Positions 49,104 to 58,535 of a stretch of 64,000 nucleotides of DNA are shown here, one piece after another. Under the pieces are notes generated by a model. It saw only the letters and a list, made by a program, of their open reading frames with translations, was not told where the DNA came from and ran no database searches. Source of the stretch: CALANV01 sp036381615 (GTDB lineage: Bacteria; Pseudomonadota; Alphaproteobacteria; CACIAM-22H2). The stretch is taken from the NCBI GenBank assembly GCA_036381615.1, contig DASVCL010000052.1, positions 7,939-71,938 on the forward strand. Reading direction: 5' to 3'. The first letter of the stretch is position 1. Each line of letters begins with the position of its first letter. Made by a program: the position numbers and the translations under genes.

Positions 49104-51023
49104 TCAGATCGACATCTCGATGGCGGCCGCCGGAAAGTCCTCGAGCGGCGAAACGGGGAAAGCGGGCGTCGCCTGGAACGTGAGCTGGCCACCCAGGCGC
49201 AGGACGGCGCAGACGCGCTCGAAGATTCCCCGGATGTCATACGCCATGTCGTCAGGCAGTGCCGCGTGGCTTCGCAGGACGAGATCGATCCGGTCATCAT
49301 GAACGAGGCCGTCGAGCTGCAGCTCCCCGAACTCGCTGTGTTCGCATTCGACGACGAATCGCGCGGCCTCGCCGGGGCGCCGGCCCGCTCCATCCTGCTT
49401 TCGGCGACGCTCGAAGAACCGGATCTGCCGCAGCACCTGACCGTCGGCGAAGGGCACGACCGTCAACGTCCATTCGCCGCTGCCGGATTGGCGCGCATTG
49501 GGCATTTCCGCGATATCGCGGTCCAGTTTGGCGAAAAGGCCGTCGCCGACGGCGTTCTCGAGAAGCCGGGCCGTGGCCTCGCCCAGCCAGGCGCGGATGC
49601 TGCCGCTCGATGCGCCGGCGATGAAAGCCAGGATTTGCTGCGCGAGCTGCGGGCCGGGGCGCGGCAGCATCCGGTCGAGTGCTGCGCCGGCGGGACTGTC
49701 CGGTCGCTCGCCCAGGACCTTGAGAACGTTTTTCAGGGCCGGCCACTCGCGCGCAAGTGCGCCGGGGCGGTCGGCGATGGGGCCGGATACGTACGACGGA
49801 TCCGTCGGTTTGTCCGGTATCGTGATTTCGACCTGGATCACCTCGCCGGGCAGGAGGCTTGGTTCGCCGGACGGCAGCCTGAGCGACATCCGGCCGAACG
49901 GCGTGTCGATGACGGTTTGTCCGGCCGGGGTCCGCATGACCACCGACGCATGCACGAGCACGGCGGGTGTCGCGATCCCTTGCGGCGCCGATTCGGGCCT
50001 TGCCGCCGCATTGGCGGCCGGTTGCGCCGCCGGTTGCCCCGGTGGGCTTGCCTGCGCTTTCGGCTCCGACGGCGGGACCATTGGCTGAGGCGAGGGGCCT
50101 GGCAGCGGCCCTGGGACGAGGCGAACCTGAACCTGGCTGCCGCTTGGCAGGACGGTTTCCGGCGGCGGCCGCTCATGACCTGCCGGCGCCGATGTGGTCG
50201 GAACGCCGGTTGTGGAACCGGCCTGCGGTGATGGCGCAGCGGGCAGCGATCCGGCGGCCTGTGGCGGGCCGGCCGGACGTAATGGACTGCTGGCCAGGGC
50301 ATCGGATTTGACGGCCACGTGGACATCGGCCCGTGGCGGATTGGAGGGGGATGCTCCGGCAGCCGGCGTGCTTGGTCGGGCGGGCGTCGCCGGCGCTGTC
50401 CGGGCGTCCGAACCTGGCGGTGGGAGCTGTGATCCCAAGGGCGTCTGCGAGCGGGACGGGCCGGGCGGCTGTACGGCCGGCGTTGCCGATCGTTGTGTCG
50501 GCACGGGACTCCCGGGCGGACCGATCACGGTCGCCGTGATCCTCGCCGGTCCGATTGGCCCGTCCCCGGTCGCGATCGACGGGGGCGTGACGGGGTTGCT
50601 GGTCGCGGTCGGCGGTCCGGCTCTCGCCCCTGGCGCTGACGTCGGCGCGCTCGCCATGGCCGGGCCGGATGCGGCCGGCGGGCGGTGAGCACCGCCCGAT
50701 CGGGCGGGGGACGTGCCGGCAGCCGGCTTTTCCGGCGGCACGACCGAGAGCACGATGGCGTGGAGCTGCACGCCCGCGGACTGGACCCTCAGCGTCACCG
50801 TGCTTCCGGGCGGCAGCGGAACGGTCGTCTTCATGCCGACCATTCCGGCGCCGGTCTGCAACATGGTCATGCCGCTGCTGTCCCGGTTCACCACCGTGCC
50901 GTTGAGAAGGCTGCCGACGGCCAGGTTGCGCAGCGCCGCCGGGAGCTGTGCCAGAAGGGCGGCAACGGGGCCGGCAGGGCGACCGGCGGTATCGCCCCTG
51001 GATGGCCCGACGATGCGCGTCAT
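49104..51023 (-). CDS. proline/alanine-rich FliK-like protein at the end of the fliF operon
   Basis: A 639-residue protein. Residues about 20-100 are ordered (LLAQLPAALRNLAVGSLLNG, then an OB-like VTLRVQSAGVQLHAIVLSV). Residues about 100-330 are Pro/Ala/Ser-rich. The C-terminal domain (about 470-630) has GEWTLTVVPFADGQVLRQIR and GELQLDGLVHDDRIDLVLRS, with the strand pattern of a FliK/Flg_hook-like domain. A true FliK is at 61636-63465, so this is a second hook-length-like or ruler-like protein. No family name can be given firmly. GGGGA lies nine bases upstream of the start. Confidence 0.68.
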   Translation of the reverse strand: MTRIVGPSRGDTAGRPAGPVAALLAQLPAALRNLAVGSLLNGTVVNRDSSGMTMLQTGAGMVGMKTTVPLPPGSTVTLRVQSAGVQLHAIVLSVVPPEKPAAGTSPARSGGAHRPPAASGPAMASAPTSAPGARAGPPTATSNPVTPPSIATGDGPIGPARITATVIGPPGSPVPTQRSATPAVQPPGPSRSQTPLGSQLPPPGSDARTAPATPARPSTPAAGASPSNPPRADVHVAVKSDALASSPLRPAGPPQAAGSLPAAPSPQAGSTTGVPTTSAPAGHERPPPETVLPSGSQVQVRLVPGPLPGPSPQPMVPPSEPKAQASPPGQPAAQPAANAAARPESAPQGIATPAVLVHASVVMRTPAGQTVIDTPFGRMSLRLPSGEPSLLPGEVIQVEITIPDKPTDPSYVSGPIADRPGALAREWPALKNVLKVLGERPDSPAGAALDRMLPRPGPQLAQQILAFIAGASSGSIRAWLGEATARLLENAVGDGLFAKLDRDIAEMPNARQSGSGEWTLTVVPFADGQVLRQIRFFERRRKQDGAGRRPGEAARFVVECEHSEFGELQLDGLVHDDRIDLVLRSHAALPDDMAYDIRGIFERVCAVLRLGGQLTFQATPAFPVSPLEDFPAAAIEMSI

Positions 51024-51084
51024 GCTGCAGTCCCCAGGGGACAGGATCGACGTCCGCGTACCGGCATGATGGCACCTCCTGCCG

Positions 51085-53193
51085 TCAGATCTGGCCGACG
51101 GTCTTGATGCGAGCCTTCGCGAAGATCTCGTTCTGCGACATGACGGTCGTCATCGGGCGGAAACGCTCGATGATCGACCGGACGTAAGGGCGAACCAGGG
51201 GGCTGGTGAGCAGGACCGGCGTCTCGCCCATCATTGCGTGGCGCTCGAAAACCTGCCGCACTTTGGCGATAAAGTCCTGAAGCTTGCTCGGCGCCATCGA
51301 CAACTGACGATCCTCGCCCTGGCCGATGAGGGACTCGGCGAATGCCTGCTCCCACTCGGGCGACAGCGTGACCAGCGGGATGTAGCCGGCTTCCGTCGTG
51401 TTCATGTCGCAAAGCTGTCGCGCCAGACGTGCGCGCACGTGCTCCGTGATGGCCGTGACGTTGCGCGTATGGCTGCAGGCCTCGGCGATGCCCTCGAGGA
51501 TCGAGGGAAGATCGCGGATCGAAACGCGCTCGGACAGCAGGTTCTGGAGGACGCGCTGGATGCCGCCGACCGATATCTGCGACGGGACGATGTCCGAGAC
51601 CAGCTTCTGGTGATCCTTGCCGAGCTCGTCGAGCAGCTTCTGCGTCTCGCTGTAGGACAGCATCTCGGCCATATTGTCCTTGATCACCTCGGTCAGATGG
51701 GTGGTGATCACCGTCGAGGGTTCCACGACGGTATAGCCCTTGAACATGGCTTCTTCGCGATGCGCCTCGTTGACCCACATCGCGGGGAGACCGAAGGTCG
51801 GTTCCCGGGTTTGCTCGCCGGGAAGCGAGATGGCATCGCCGCGCGGATCCATGACGAGCAGCATGTTGGGCCGCACCTCGCCGCGGCCCGCCGCGATTTC
51901 CTTGACGCGTATGACGTAACCGAAGGACGGCAGCTGCATGTTGTCCTGGATGCGCACGGCGGGCATGATGAAGCCCATCTCGCTGGCGAGCTGGCGGCGC
52001 AGCGCCTTGATCTGATCGGTAAGCCGCTGTCCCTTTTCGCTGTTGATCAGCGGCAGGAGGCCGTAGCCCAATTCGAGGCGCAGGATATCGATGTGCAGCG
52101 CCGTCGAAATCGGCTCCTCGGCCGGGAGAGGCGGGGCGGCCGTTGCCGCGTCCAGTGCGGCCTGCTGCTCTTCCCGGGCGCGCCGCGTCGTGACCATGTA
52201 GGCGAGCCCGCCGGTGACGAGCGACAGGATCAGGAACGGTACCATCGGAACGCCGGGTACCAGCGCCATTGCGAACGTCAGAAACGAACAGAGGCCGAGC
52301 GCCTTCGGATAGCCGCCGAGCTGCCCGAACAGGGCCTTGTCCGCCGAACCGGTAAGCCCGGCCTTGGAAACCAGGAGACCCGCCGCCGTCGAGACGATCA
52401 GGGCCGGGATCTGGGAGACAAGGCCGTCGCCGACGGTCAGGATCGTATACGTGTGCGCGGCCTGGGCGAGCGACAGGTTGTGCGACGTAACGCCGACGAT
52501 GATTCCGGCGACGATGTTGATGAATGTAATGAGGAGGCCGGCTATCGCATCGCCGCGCACGAATTTGGCGGCACCGTCCATGGCGCCGAAGAACGCGCTT
52601 TCGTCCTCCAGCGTCTGGCGGCGCGCACGCGCTTCCTTCTCGTCGATGAGGCCCGCCGAGAGATCGGCGTCGATCGCCATCTGCTTGCCGGGCATCGCGT
52701 CGAGGGTGAAGCGGGCGGATACCTCCGCGATGCGACCGGAACCTTTGGTGATGACGACGAAGTTGACGATCACCAGGATGGAAAAGACGATCACGCCGAT
52801 GATGAAGTTGCCCGACATCACCAGGTTTCCGAATGCCTGGATGATGTTGCCGGCGGCGTGCGCACCTTCGTGACCGTGAGTCAGAATGATCCGCGTCGTG
52901 GCGAGATTGAGCGCCAATCGCAGCATCGTCGCGATCAGCAGGACGGTCGGGAAGGAGCTGAAATCCAATGGCCGGTGTATGAACAGCGAGACCATCAGAA
53001 CCAGGACCGAAAAGGTGATCGACAGCGCGAGCGACACGTCGAGCAGCCATGTCGGCAGCGGCAGAAGCAGAACGAGAAGGATTGCGACGACGCCCAGCGC
53101 CAGGCCGATGTCGCCGTGGCGAAGGATCGCGGTCAGGCGCGACAGAAACGCGCCCGTGCCGTTGCTGGCGGCGGTCGTGCCGGACTCGCTCAT
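51085..53193 (-). CDS. flhA: flagellar export gate protein FlhA
   Basis: A 702-residue export gate component. The N-terminal part has about eight membrane helices (about 25-330), with the FHIPEP-type signature region ARFTLDAMPGKQMAIDADLS. The cytoplasmic domain (about 345-695) contains LELGYGLLPLINSEKGQRLT and PSQISVGGIQRVLQNLLSER. It binds FliI, FliJ and late substrates. It follows flbD by 25 bases, matching Caulobacter gene order. No flhB, fliP, fliQ or fliR is in this window. Confidence 0.95.
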   Translation of the reverse strand: MSESGTTAASNGTGAFLSRLTAILRHGDIGLALGVVAILLVLLLPLPTWLLDVSLALSITFSVLVLMVSLFIHRPLDFSSFPTVLLIATMLRLALNLATTRIILTHGHEGAHAAGNIIQAFGNLVMSGNFIIGVIVFSILVIVNFVVITKGSGRIAEVSARFTLDAMPGKQMAIDADLSAGLIDEKEARARRQTLEDESAFFGAMDGAAKFVRGDAIAGLLITFINIVAGIIVGVTSHNLSLAQAAHTYTILTVGDGLVSQIPALIVSTAAGLLVSKAGLTGSADKALFGQLGGYPKALGLCSFLTFAMALVPGVPMVPFLILSLVTGGLAYMVTTRRAREEQQAALDAATAAPPLPAEEPISTALHIDILRLELGYGLLPLINSEKGQRLTDQIKALRRQLASEMGFIMPAVRIQDNMQLPSFGYVIRVKEIAAGRGEVRPNMLLVMDPRGDAISLPGEQTREPTFGLPAMWVNEAHREEAMFKGYTVVEPSTVITTHLTEVIKDNMAEMLSYSETQKLLDELGKDHQKLVSDIVPSQISVGGIQRVLQNLLSERVSIRDLPSILEGIAEACSHTRNVTAITEHVRARLARQLCDMNTTEAGYIPLVTLSPEWEQAFAESLIGQGEDRQLSMAPSKLQDFIAKVRQVFERHAMMGETPVLLTSPLVRPYVRSIIERFRPMTTVMSQNEIFAKARIKTVGQI

Positions 53194-53218
53194 CTGACGG
53201 TTCTACGCTTTCGGGATG

Positions 53219-54589
53219 TCAGAGTGCGGCGCGCGCTCCGTCGTTCGCGGCCGGAATCCGGATGCCCTGTTCCGAATAGAGTTTCAGCTTGTTCCGCAGC
53301 GTCCGGATCGAGATGCCCAGGATGTTGGCGGCATGCGTTCGGTTGCCGAGGCAATGATTGAGGGTATCGAGGATCAGGTCGCGTTCGACATCGGCGATCG
53401 TACGGCCGACGAGCGTGCTGCGGCCGGCAGCGGCCGCCGCGGCCGCCTCGACGCCGCCGGACGCCGGGGCGACTGGCGACGGCGCCCTGGGCGGCGACGT
53501 GAGCCGGATCGCCTCAGGGCCGATGCTGTCGCCCTGTGCGAGCAGGACGGCGCGGTGCATCGTGTTCTCGAGTTCACGCACGTTGCCGCGCCAGCCATGC
53601 GCCTTGAGCACCTCGATCGCCGCGGGTGAAACGGGACGGACCGGCAGGGCATTCGCCTCGGCATATTTGCGGGCGAAGTGATCGGCCAGGAGTTCGATGT
53701 CGGCGGGGCGCTCGCGCAACGGCGGCAGGGTCAGCGTCACGACGTTGAGGCGGAAGTACAGGTCTTCCCGGAAGTTTCCGGCCGCGACCTCGGCCTGAAG
53801 GTCGCGGTTCGTCGTGGCGATGACGCGGATGTCGACCTTGACCGGCCCCGAGCCGCCGACGCGGTCGATCTCCCGTTCCTGGATCGCGCGCAGCAGCTTG
53901 GCCTGAAGGCGGATGTCCATCTCGCTGATCTCGTCGAGGAGCAGGGTACCCCCGTTCGCCTCTTCGAACTTGCCGATGCGCCGGGCGATGGCACCCGTGA
54001 ATGCGCCTTTCTCATGACCGAACAGCTCGGACTCGAGCAGGTTGTCGGGGATCGCCGCGCAGTTCACGGACACCATCGGTTGATTTGCCCGGCGGCTCTT
54101 GCGATGGATGTATCGCGCCATCAGCTCCTTGCCGGTGCCGGACTCGCCACAGATCAGAATGCTGGCATCGCTCGCCGCGACCTGGTCGGCAAGGCGCAGC
54201 GTGCTTTCCATCGCCGGATCGCGCGACAGGATCGTATGGCTCTCTTCGGTGACGGCGGCCAGAACCGCGGCGATCAGCTCGGCATCGGGGGGAAGGGGAA
54301 TGTACTCCTTGGCACCGGCCTTGATGGCGCGGACCGCCGCGGGCGTGTCCGAGCCGACGCCGCACGCCACCACGGGCACGTGAATGCGTTCGGAGCGGAG
54401 GGACTCGATCAGCCGGCCGATATCCATTTGAACATCGGCAAAGATCAGATCGGCGCCCTTGCCGGCGCGAAGGCTCGCGAGGCCTGCATCGATGTCGGAC
54501 ACCTGCGCGACCTTCGCGCCGCGGCCGAGCGCGATCTTCGCCGCGATCGTCGCTTGTCCGTTGAGAGTGCCGATGATGAGCAGTCGCAT
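53219..54589 (-). CDS. flbD: sigma-54-dependent flagellar regulator FlbD
   Basis: A 456-residue sigma-54 activator. A receiver-like domain (1-115) keeps Asp52 (DLIFADVQM). The AAA+ domain has Walker A GESGTGKE (148-155), GAFTGA at 195-200 and Walker B GGTLLLDEISEM. A Fis-type HTH is at the C-terminus (NHCLGNRTHAANILGISIRT). In Caulobacter FlbD activates hook and filament genes and represses fliF. Palindromes consistent with its sites occur before fliF and between fliK and the flagellin gene. It follows fliN by 75 bases. Confidence 0.93.
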   Translation of the reverse strand: MRLLIIGTLNGQATIAAKIALGRGAKVAQVSDIDAGLASLRAGKGADLIFADVQMDIGRLIESLRSERIHVPVVACGVGSDTPAAVRAIKAGAKEYIPLPPDAELIAAVLAAVTEESHTILSRDPAMESTLRLADQVAASDASILICGESGTGKELMARYIHRKSRRANQPMVSVNCAAIPDNLLESELFGHEKGAFTGAIARRIGKFEEANGGTLLLDEISEMDIRLQAKLLRAIQEREIDRVGGSGPVKVDIRVIATTNRDLQAEVAAGNFREDLYFRLNVVTLTLPPLRERPADIELLADHFARKYAEANALPVRPVSPAAIEVLKAHGWRGNVRELENTMHRAVLLAQGDSIGPEAIRLTSPPRAPSPVAPASGGVEAAAAAAAGRSTLVGRTIADVERDLILDTLNHCLGNRTHAANILGISIRTLRNKLKLYSEQGIRIPAANDGARAAL

Positions 54590-54664
54590 GGCCGTTACTC
54601 CGAAGAAGGCTGTTCAGTCAGGTATTGATCGGTGCGGAATCGCATCGGCGCGGGGCAGGGAAGA

Positions 54665-54994
54665 TCAGCTGCGGTCGACCTTGACGATCTCGGTCATCGT
54701 CACGCCAAGCCTGTCGTCGACGACGACGACTTCGCCGCGCGCGACCAGGCGGTTGTTGACGTAGATATCGACCGCTTCCCCGACCTTGCGGTCGAGCTCG
54801 ACAACGGCGCCGCGACCGAGTTTCAGGAGCTGGCTCACCTGCATCGTCGCCTTGCCGAGTACCGCAGAGACCTGGACCGGAATGTCATAGACCGCCTTGA
54901 GATCCTTCGCGGTCCGCGCCGATCTCGCGCTATCGGTCTCCGGCGTCGCCTGGTCCGGCGACAGTTCGTTCAATTCAAGATTCTCGTCTGCCAT
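54665..54994 (-). CDS. fliN: flagellar motor switch protein FliN
   Basis: A 109-residue C-ring protein. The SpoA domain (about 37-105) includes VYDIPVQVSAVLGKATMQVS, LLKLGRGAVVELDRKVGEAV and DIYVNNRLVARGEVVVVDDR. It forms the lower ring with FliM and binds FliH. fliM is not in this operon. Confidence 0.94.
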   Translation of the reverse strand: MADENLELNELSPDQATPETDSARSARTAKDLKAVYDIPVQVSAVLGKATMQVSQLLKLGRGAVVELDRKVGEAVDIYVNNRLVARGEVVVVDDRLGVTMTEIVKVDRS

Positions 54995-55006
54995 GATAAC
55001 CCCCGT

Positions 55007-55657
55007 TTAACGGATCACACCCGGCACGCCGGATCCGTCCTGGACAAAGCGCTGGATTGCACCTTCGATTTCGTGCCAGACCGACTGCACATTGCGCTCG
55101 GCCCCGCCATCGGCCCATTCGACGCGGGCGTCAGTAGGCTGGAGCGAGCTGTCGGCCAGCAGGATGATCCGACCGGCAAAACCCGTCGCGCCGGCCAGGC
55201 CGTCGAGCCGCTGACGCATCGGATCGAGAAGCTGGTCGTTGACCCGGATGACGAGCCGAGGCTCGTCGGTGAGCCTCGCCAGACATTCGCCGACGAGCGC
55301 TTCGATCTCGGACAGGGCTTCGCGCTTGCAAAGGGAAGGCAGGAGCCGGCGGGCGATCTCTGCCACCGCCGCTATCGCTACCCGCTGGCGCGCCGCGTGT
55401 TGCGCGTCGGCTTCGGCAAGAATTCGGTCGAGACCGGTCGAGACGGTCGCGAGCGCGTCGGCAAGCAGACGTGCCGTTTGCCGTTCGGCCTCTTCCCGCC
55501 CTGCGACGGCACCCGCGGCGAACGCCTCCTGTTTCGCCAGTTCGAGTTCCTCGACCGAGAAGGTTTGCGGCTTTGCGTTCTCCCGATCGGACGCATTTCC
55601 GGCGTCGATATCGGACTCGAATTCGGTGTCGAACAGGAACTTGCTGACGACTGTCAT
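55007..55657 (-). CDS. fliH: flagellar assembly protein FliH (FlbE type)
   Basis: A 216-residue FliH-family protein, the FliI regulator. A coiled-coil part (about 35-105) has ELAKQEAFAAGAVAGREEAE, a Gly/Ala-spaced helix repeat. The C-terminal domain (about 110-205) includes LVIRVNDQLLDPMRQRLDGL and GRIILLADSSLQPTDARVEW, ending in a conserved Trp-rich region. The Caulobacter counterpart is flbE at the same place. Confidence 0.88.
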   Translation of the reverse strand: MTVVSKFLFDTEFESDIDAGNASDRENAKPQTFSVEELELAKQEAFAAGAVAGREEAERQTARLLADALATVSTGLDRILAEADAQHAARQRVAIAAVAEIARRLLPSLCKREALSEIEALVGECLARLTDEPRLVIRVNDQLLDPMRQRLDGLAGATGFAGRIILLADSSLQPTDARVEWADGGAERNVQSVWHEIEGAIQRFVQDGSGVPGVIR

Positions 55658-55670
55658 GACGAGCCTTGCG

Positions 55671-56690
55671 TCAGTAGATCAGTTCGTCTTCACCGCCGCG
55701 CTTGTCGGCAATGATGATCTCGTCCTTGGCGGCCAGTTCCTTCGCGACGGACACCATGTACATCTGCGCCTCGTCGACGTCGCGGAGGCGGACCGGCCCC
55801 ATCTGTTCCATTTCCTCGCGCAGAAGCTTGCCGGCGCGTTCCGACATGTTGGAGAAGAACAGGTTGCGAAGCGCCTCCGAGGCGCCCTTCAGTGCGACCG
55901 CCAGCTTGCTCTTGTCGACGTTGCGAAGAAGGGTCTGAACCGCCCCCGGATCGAGCCGGCCGAGATCCTCGAACGTGAACATGAGGGCACGGATGCGTTC
56001 GGCCGAGTCACGGTTCCGTTCCTCGAGCGCTGCGAGAAACCGGTTTTCGTTGGCGCGGTCGAGATTGTTGAAGATGTCGGCCATCAACTCATGCGCGTCG
56101 CGCCGGTTGGTCCGGGCGAGATTGCTCATGAACTCCGTGCGTAGAGTGCGCTCCACGTCGTCGAGCACTTCCTTCTGGACGGCTTCAATGCGGAGCATCC
56201 GCATGATGACTTCCATCGCGAACGACTCCGGAAGCTGGCCCAGAACGCGCGCCGCGTGGTCCGGCTTGATCTTCGAGAGAACGACGGCGACGGTCTGCGG
56301 ATACTCGTTCTTCAAATAGTTGGCGAGAACGGCTTCGTTGACGTTGCCGAGCTTGTCCCACATGGTGCGACCGGCCGGGCCGCGGATCTCCTCCATGATC
56401 GCATCGACGCGGTCCTTTGTGAGCACCTTTTGCAGCAGGCGCTCCGTCGAATCGTAGGAGCCGACGAGCGATCCTGTGGCGGAGATCTGGTCGGCGAACT
56501 CGACGAACAGCCGCTCGACCACGCTTGAATGCACCGAGCCGAGATTGGCCATCGTCTGGGAGATCTCCTTGATCTCCTCGTCGTCCATGAGGGCGAACAG
56601 TTTCGCGGCGTGCTCCTCGCCCAGCGCCAGCATCATGATGGCGGCGCGTTCGGGACCGGTCAGGCTGCGGAAATCGTCACGTGAGCGCAT
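55671..56690 (-). CDS. fliG: flagellar motor switch protein FliG
   Basis: A 339-residue torque-generating protein. ARM-type domains are present: LTGPERAAIMMLALGEEHAA, then YPQTVAVVLSKIKPDHAARV (the EHPQ-like element with TVAVVLS). The C-terminal charged helix that meets MotA has LLREEMEQMGPVRLRDVDEA. It follows fliF by 16 bases. Confidence 0.95.
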   Translation of the reverse strand: MRSRDDFRSLTGPERAAIMMLALGEEHAAKLFALMDDEEIKEISQTMANLGSVHSSVVERLFVEFADQISATGSLVGSYDSTERLLQKVLTKDRVDAIMEEIRGPAGRTMWDKLGNVNEAVLANYLKNEYPQTVAVVLSKIKPDHAARVLGQLPESFAMEVIMRMLRIEAVQKEVLDDVERTLRTEFMSNLARTNRRDAHELMADIFNNLDRANENRFLAALEERNRDSAERIRALMFTFEDLGRLDPGAVQTLLRNVDKSKLAVALKGASEALRNLFFSNMSERAGKLLREEMEQMGPVRLRDVDEAQMYMVSVAKELAAKDEIIIADKRGGEDELIY

Positions 56691-56706
56691 CGCTTTCTAG
56701 TTCCGG

Positions 56707-58359
56707 TCAGCTTTCCTGGTACATCCAGTTTCGTATGATCGCGACGGCTTCCTCAGGATGCTTCTCGACGATCTCGCCGATCTTCTTGATGGAGGAGGCC
56801 TTGACGCGACCCTCGACGCGATCGAGGTCGATCATCCGTTCGATCGACGGTGCTTCGTTGTCGGGCGATTCCGCCGTTGACGGTGCCGCCAAGGCGGCAG
56901 GCTCGGCATCGGTGCGGCCGGGCAGAAGAGCGGTCGTCGTGCCCTCGTTGGGCGCAGCTGCCGCAGCGGTCGCCGCGAACATGTTGCTGACAAGCGGCCG
57001 GAGCACGAGCAGGACGACCAGAACCCCGACGATGCCCAGGACCAGCAGCTCGGCGATGCGGAAATAGTCCTGGCGCGACAGATCGAGCAGGGATCCGGTC
57101 TCCGAGTCTGCCGGCGGCGCGTCGACGCCGGTGAAGGGGAGGTTCACGAGCTCGATCTTGTCGCCGCGTTGCTCATTGAAGCCGATCGCCGATTTCGCCA
57201 AGGCGGTCAGCCGCTCCATCTCTTCCGGCGTACGGGGGGTATAGACACGGGTCCCGTCGGGCTTCACCTCGGTCGTGCCGTCGACCAGCACGGCGACCGA
57301 GAGACGCCGGACGACGCCGCCCTCGTGGATATGACTGCGCGTCGTCCGGGAAATCTCGTAGTTGATGGTCTCTTCCGATCGCGTCGAGCGGCTGGTGTTC
57401 CGCCCGGTTGCCGAGCCCACGTCGGCATCCGGAAGATTTGTCGCGACCGACACGGGCGCGCCGTCGGACTCCTGGGCGTCGCTGCTTTCCGTCGTGGTCT
57501 GAGTCGAGCGGATTACCTGGCCGTCCGGATCGAACGACTCCGTGTTGGTAACGACCCGGTCGAAATCCATTTCCGCCGTCACCTCGGCCCGAACCTTGCC
57601 GGGGCCGACCGATCGCTCGAGCAGGTCCTCGATCGTCCTCGCCAGATGCTGCTCGTAATTGCGGCGCATCTCGACGGCGGTCGAGGCGATAACAGTGGCG
57701 TCTTCGCCCTCCTGGCCGCGCGCCAGCAGATTGCCCTGGTCGTCGATGACGGAGACGCGGGTCGGCTTCAGGCCGGCGACGCTGGAGGCGACGAGATGCT
57801 GGATCGCCTGCACCTGGGGGCGGCTGAGGCTGCCTGCCGTACGAAGCCGGACAACGACCGACGCGGTCGGCTCCTGGCGCTCGCGGCTGAACAGGTCGCG
57901 GCGGGGTATGACGAGGTGAACGCGGGCGCCGGCGACAGGGCCGAGCGAGCCGATCGTGCGGGCCAACTCGCCCTCTATGGCGCGGACGTGATTCAGGTTC
58001 TGGACGAAACTCGTGGCACCGATCGCATCGGTCCGGTCGAAGATTTCGTAACCGACGGTGCCGCCCTTCGGGAGGCCCTGTTCGGCGAGGCTCATGCGCA
58101 GACGCAGGGCGCGGTCGGCCGGGACATAGATTTGGCTGCCCCCGGCACGCAGTTCATACGGAACGTTTTGCGCTTCGAGCTTACTGATGATCTGGCCGGC
58201 GTCCTGCGCTGAGAGCTCGCTGAAGAGGAGCCCCATGTCCGGCTGATTCAATCTTGAGATGAAAAAACCGAAAAATGCGACCAAACCGGCTGCCACGGCG
58301 CCGAGGAGCGCGAGCCGGGTCGGACCCAGCCGACGCAGCGTTTCCAGTATGTTGTTCAC
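56707..58359 (-). CDS. fliF: flagellar MS-ring protein FliF
   Basis: A 550-residue MS-ring protein. The first helix is near 15-35 (LALLGAVAAGLVAFFGFFIS), the second near 435-455 (LLVLGIVGVLVVLLVLRPLV). The periplasmic ring-building domains carry LEAQNVPYELRAGGSQIYVP, RAIEGELARTIGSLGPVAGA and the collar region. The C-terminus (about 510-550) binds FliG. First gene of fliF-fliG-fliH-fliN-flbD-flhA. A CtrA-type box and an FlbD-like palindrome lie upstream. Confidence 0.95.
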   Translation of the reverse strand: MNNILETLRRLGPTRLALLGAVAAGLVAFFGFFISRLNQPDMGLLFSELSAQDAGQIISKLEAQNVPYELRAGGSQIYVPADRALRLRMSLAEQGLPKGGTVGYEIFDRTDAIGATSFVQNLNHVRAIEGELARTIGSLGPVAGARVHLVIPRRDLFSRERQEPTASVVVRLRTAGSLSRPQVQAIQHLVASSVAGLKPTRVSVIDDQGNLLARGQEGEDATVIASTAVEMRRNYEQHLARTIEDLLERSVGPGKVRAEVTAEMDFDRVVTNTESFDPDGQVIRSTQTTTESSDAQESDGAPVSVATNLPDADVGSATGRNTSRSTRSEETINYEISRTTRSHIHEGGVVRRLSVAVLVDGTTEVKPDGTRVYTPRTPEEMERLTALAKSAIGFNEQRGDKIELVNLPFTGVDAPPADSETGSLLDLSRQDYFRIAELLVLGIVGVLVVLLVLRPLVSNMFAATAAAAAPNEGTTTALLPGRTDAEPAALAAPSTAESPDNEAPSIERMIDLDRVEGRVKASSIKKIGEIVEKHPEEAVAIIRNWMYQES

Positions 58360-58430
58360 CCCGTTCCCCCTCCACGCCCGTGACGCAACTATGGCGCGTA
58401 TCGGGCGTGGTCACGCTATCGTTCTGGCGG

Positions 58431-58445
58431 TGAACAGACGGTTAA
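58431..58445. promoter_or_regulatory. CtrA-type box upstream of fliF
   Basis: TGAA-CAGACGG-TTAA matches TTAA-N7-TTAA at seven of eight positions. It lies 72-86 bases upstream of the fliF start. In Caulobacter fliF is a CtrA-activated class II gene. Confidence 0.55.
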
Positions 58446-58469
58446 TGGGCGGAAAATTTTGCCGCCTGC

Positions 58470-58486
58470 CCGGCAAGATTTGCCGG
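58470..58486. promoter_or_regulatory. FlbD-like palindrome upstream of fliF
   Basis: CCGGCAA-GAT-TTGCCGG has seven-base arms. The core GGCAAGATTTGCC differs from the flagellin-side palindromes (GGCAAGTCTTGCC) at two positions. It lies 111-127 bases before the fliF start. FlbD represses fliF in Caulobacter through a related ftr site; this would be the equivalent. Confidence 0.55.
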
Positions 58487-58535
58487 CTCGAGGCAAGAGT
58501 GGGGTAATGCACCCGGTGCAGGAATCGCCTCGGGC

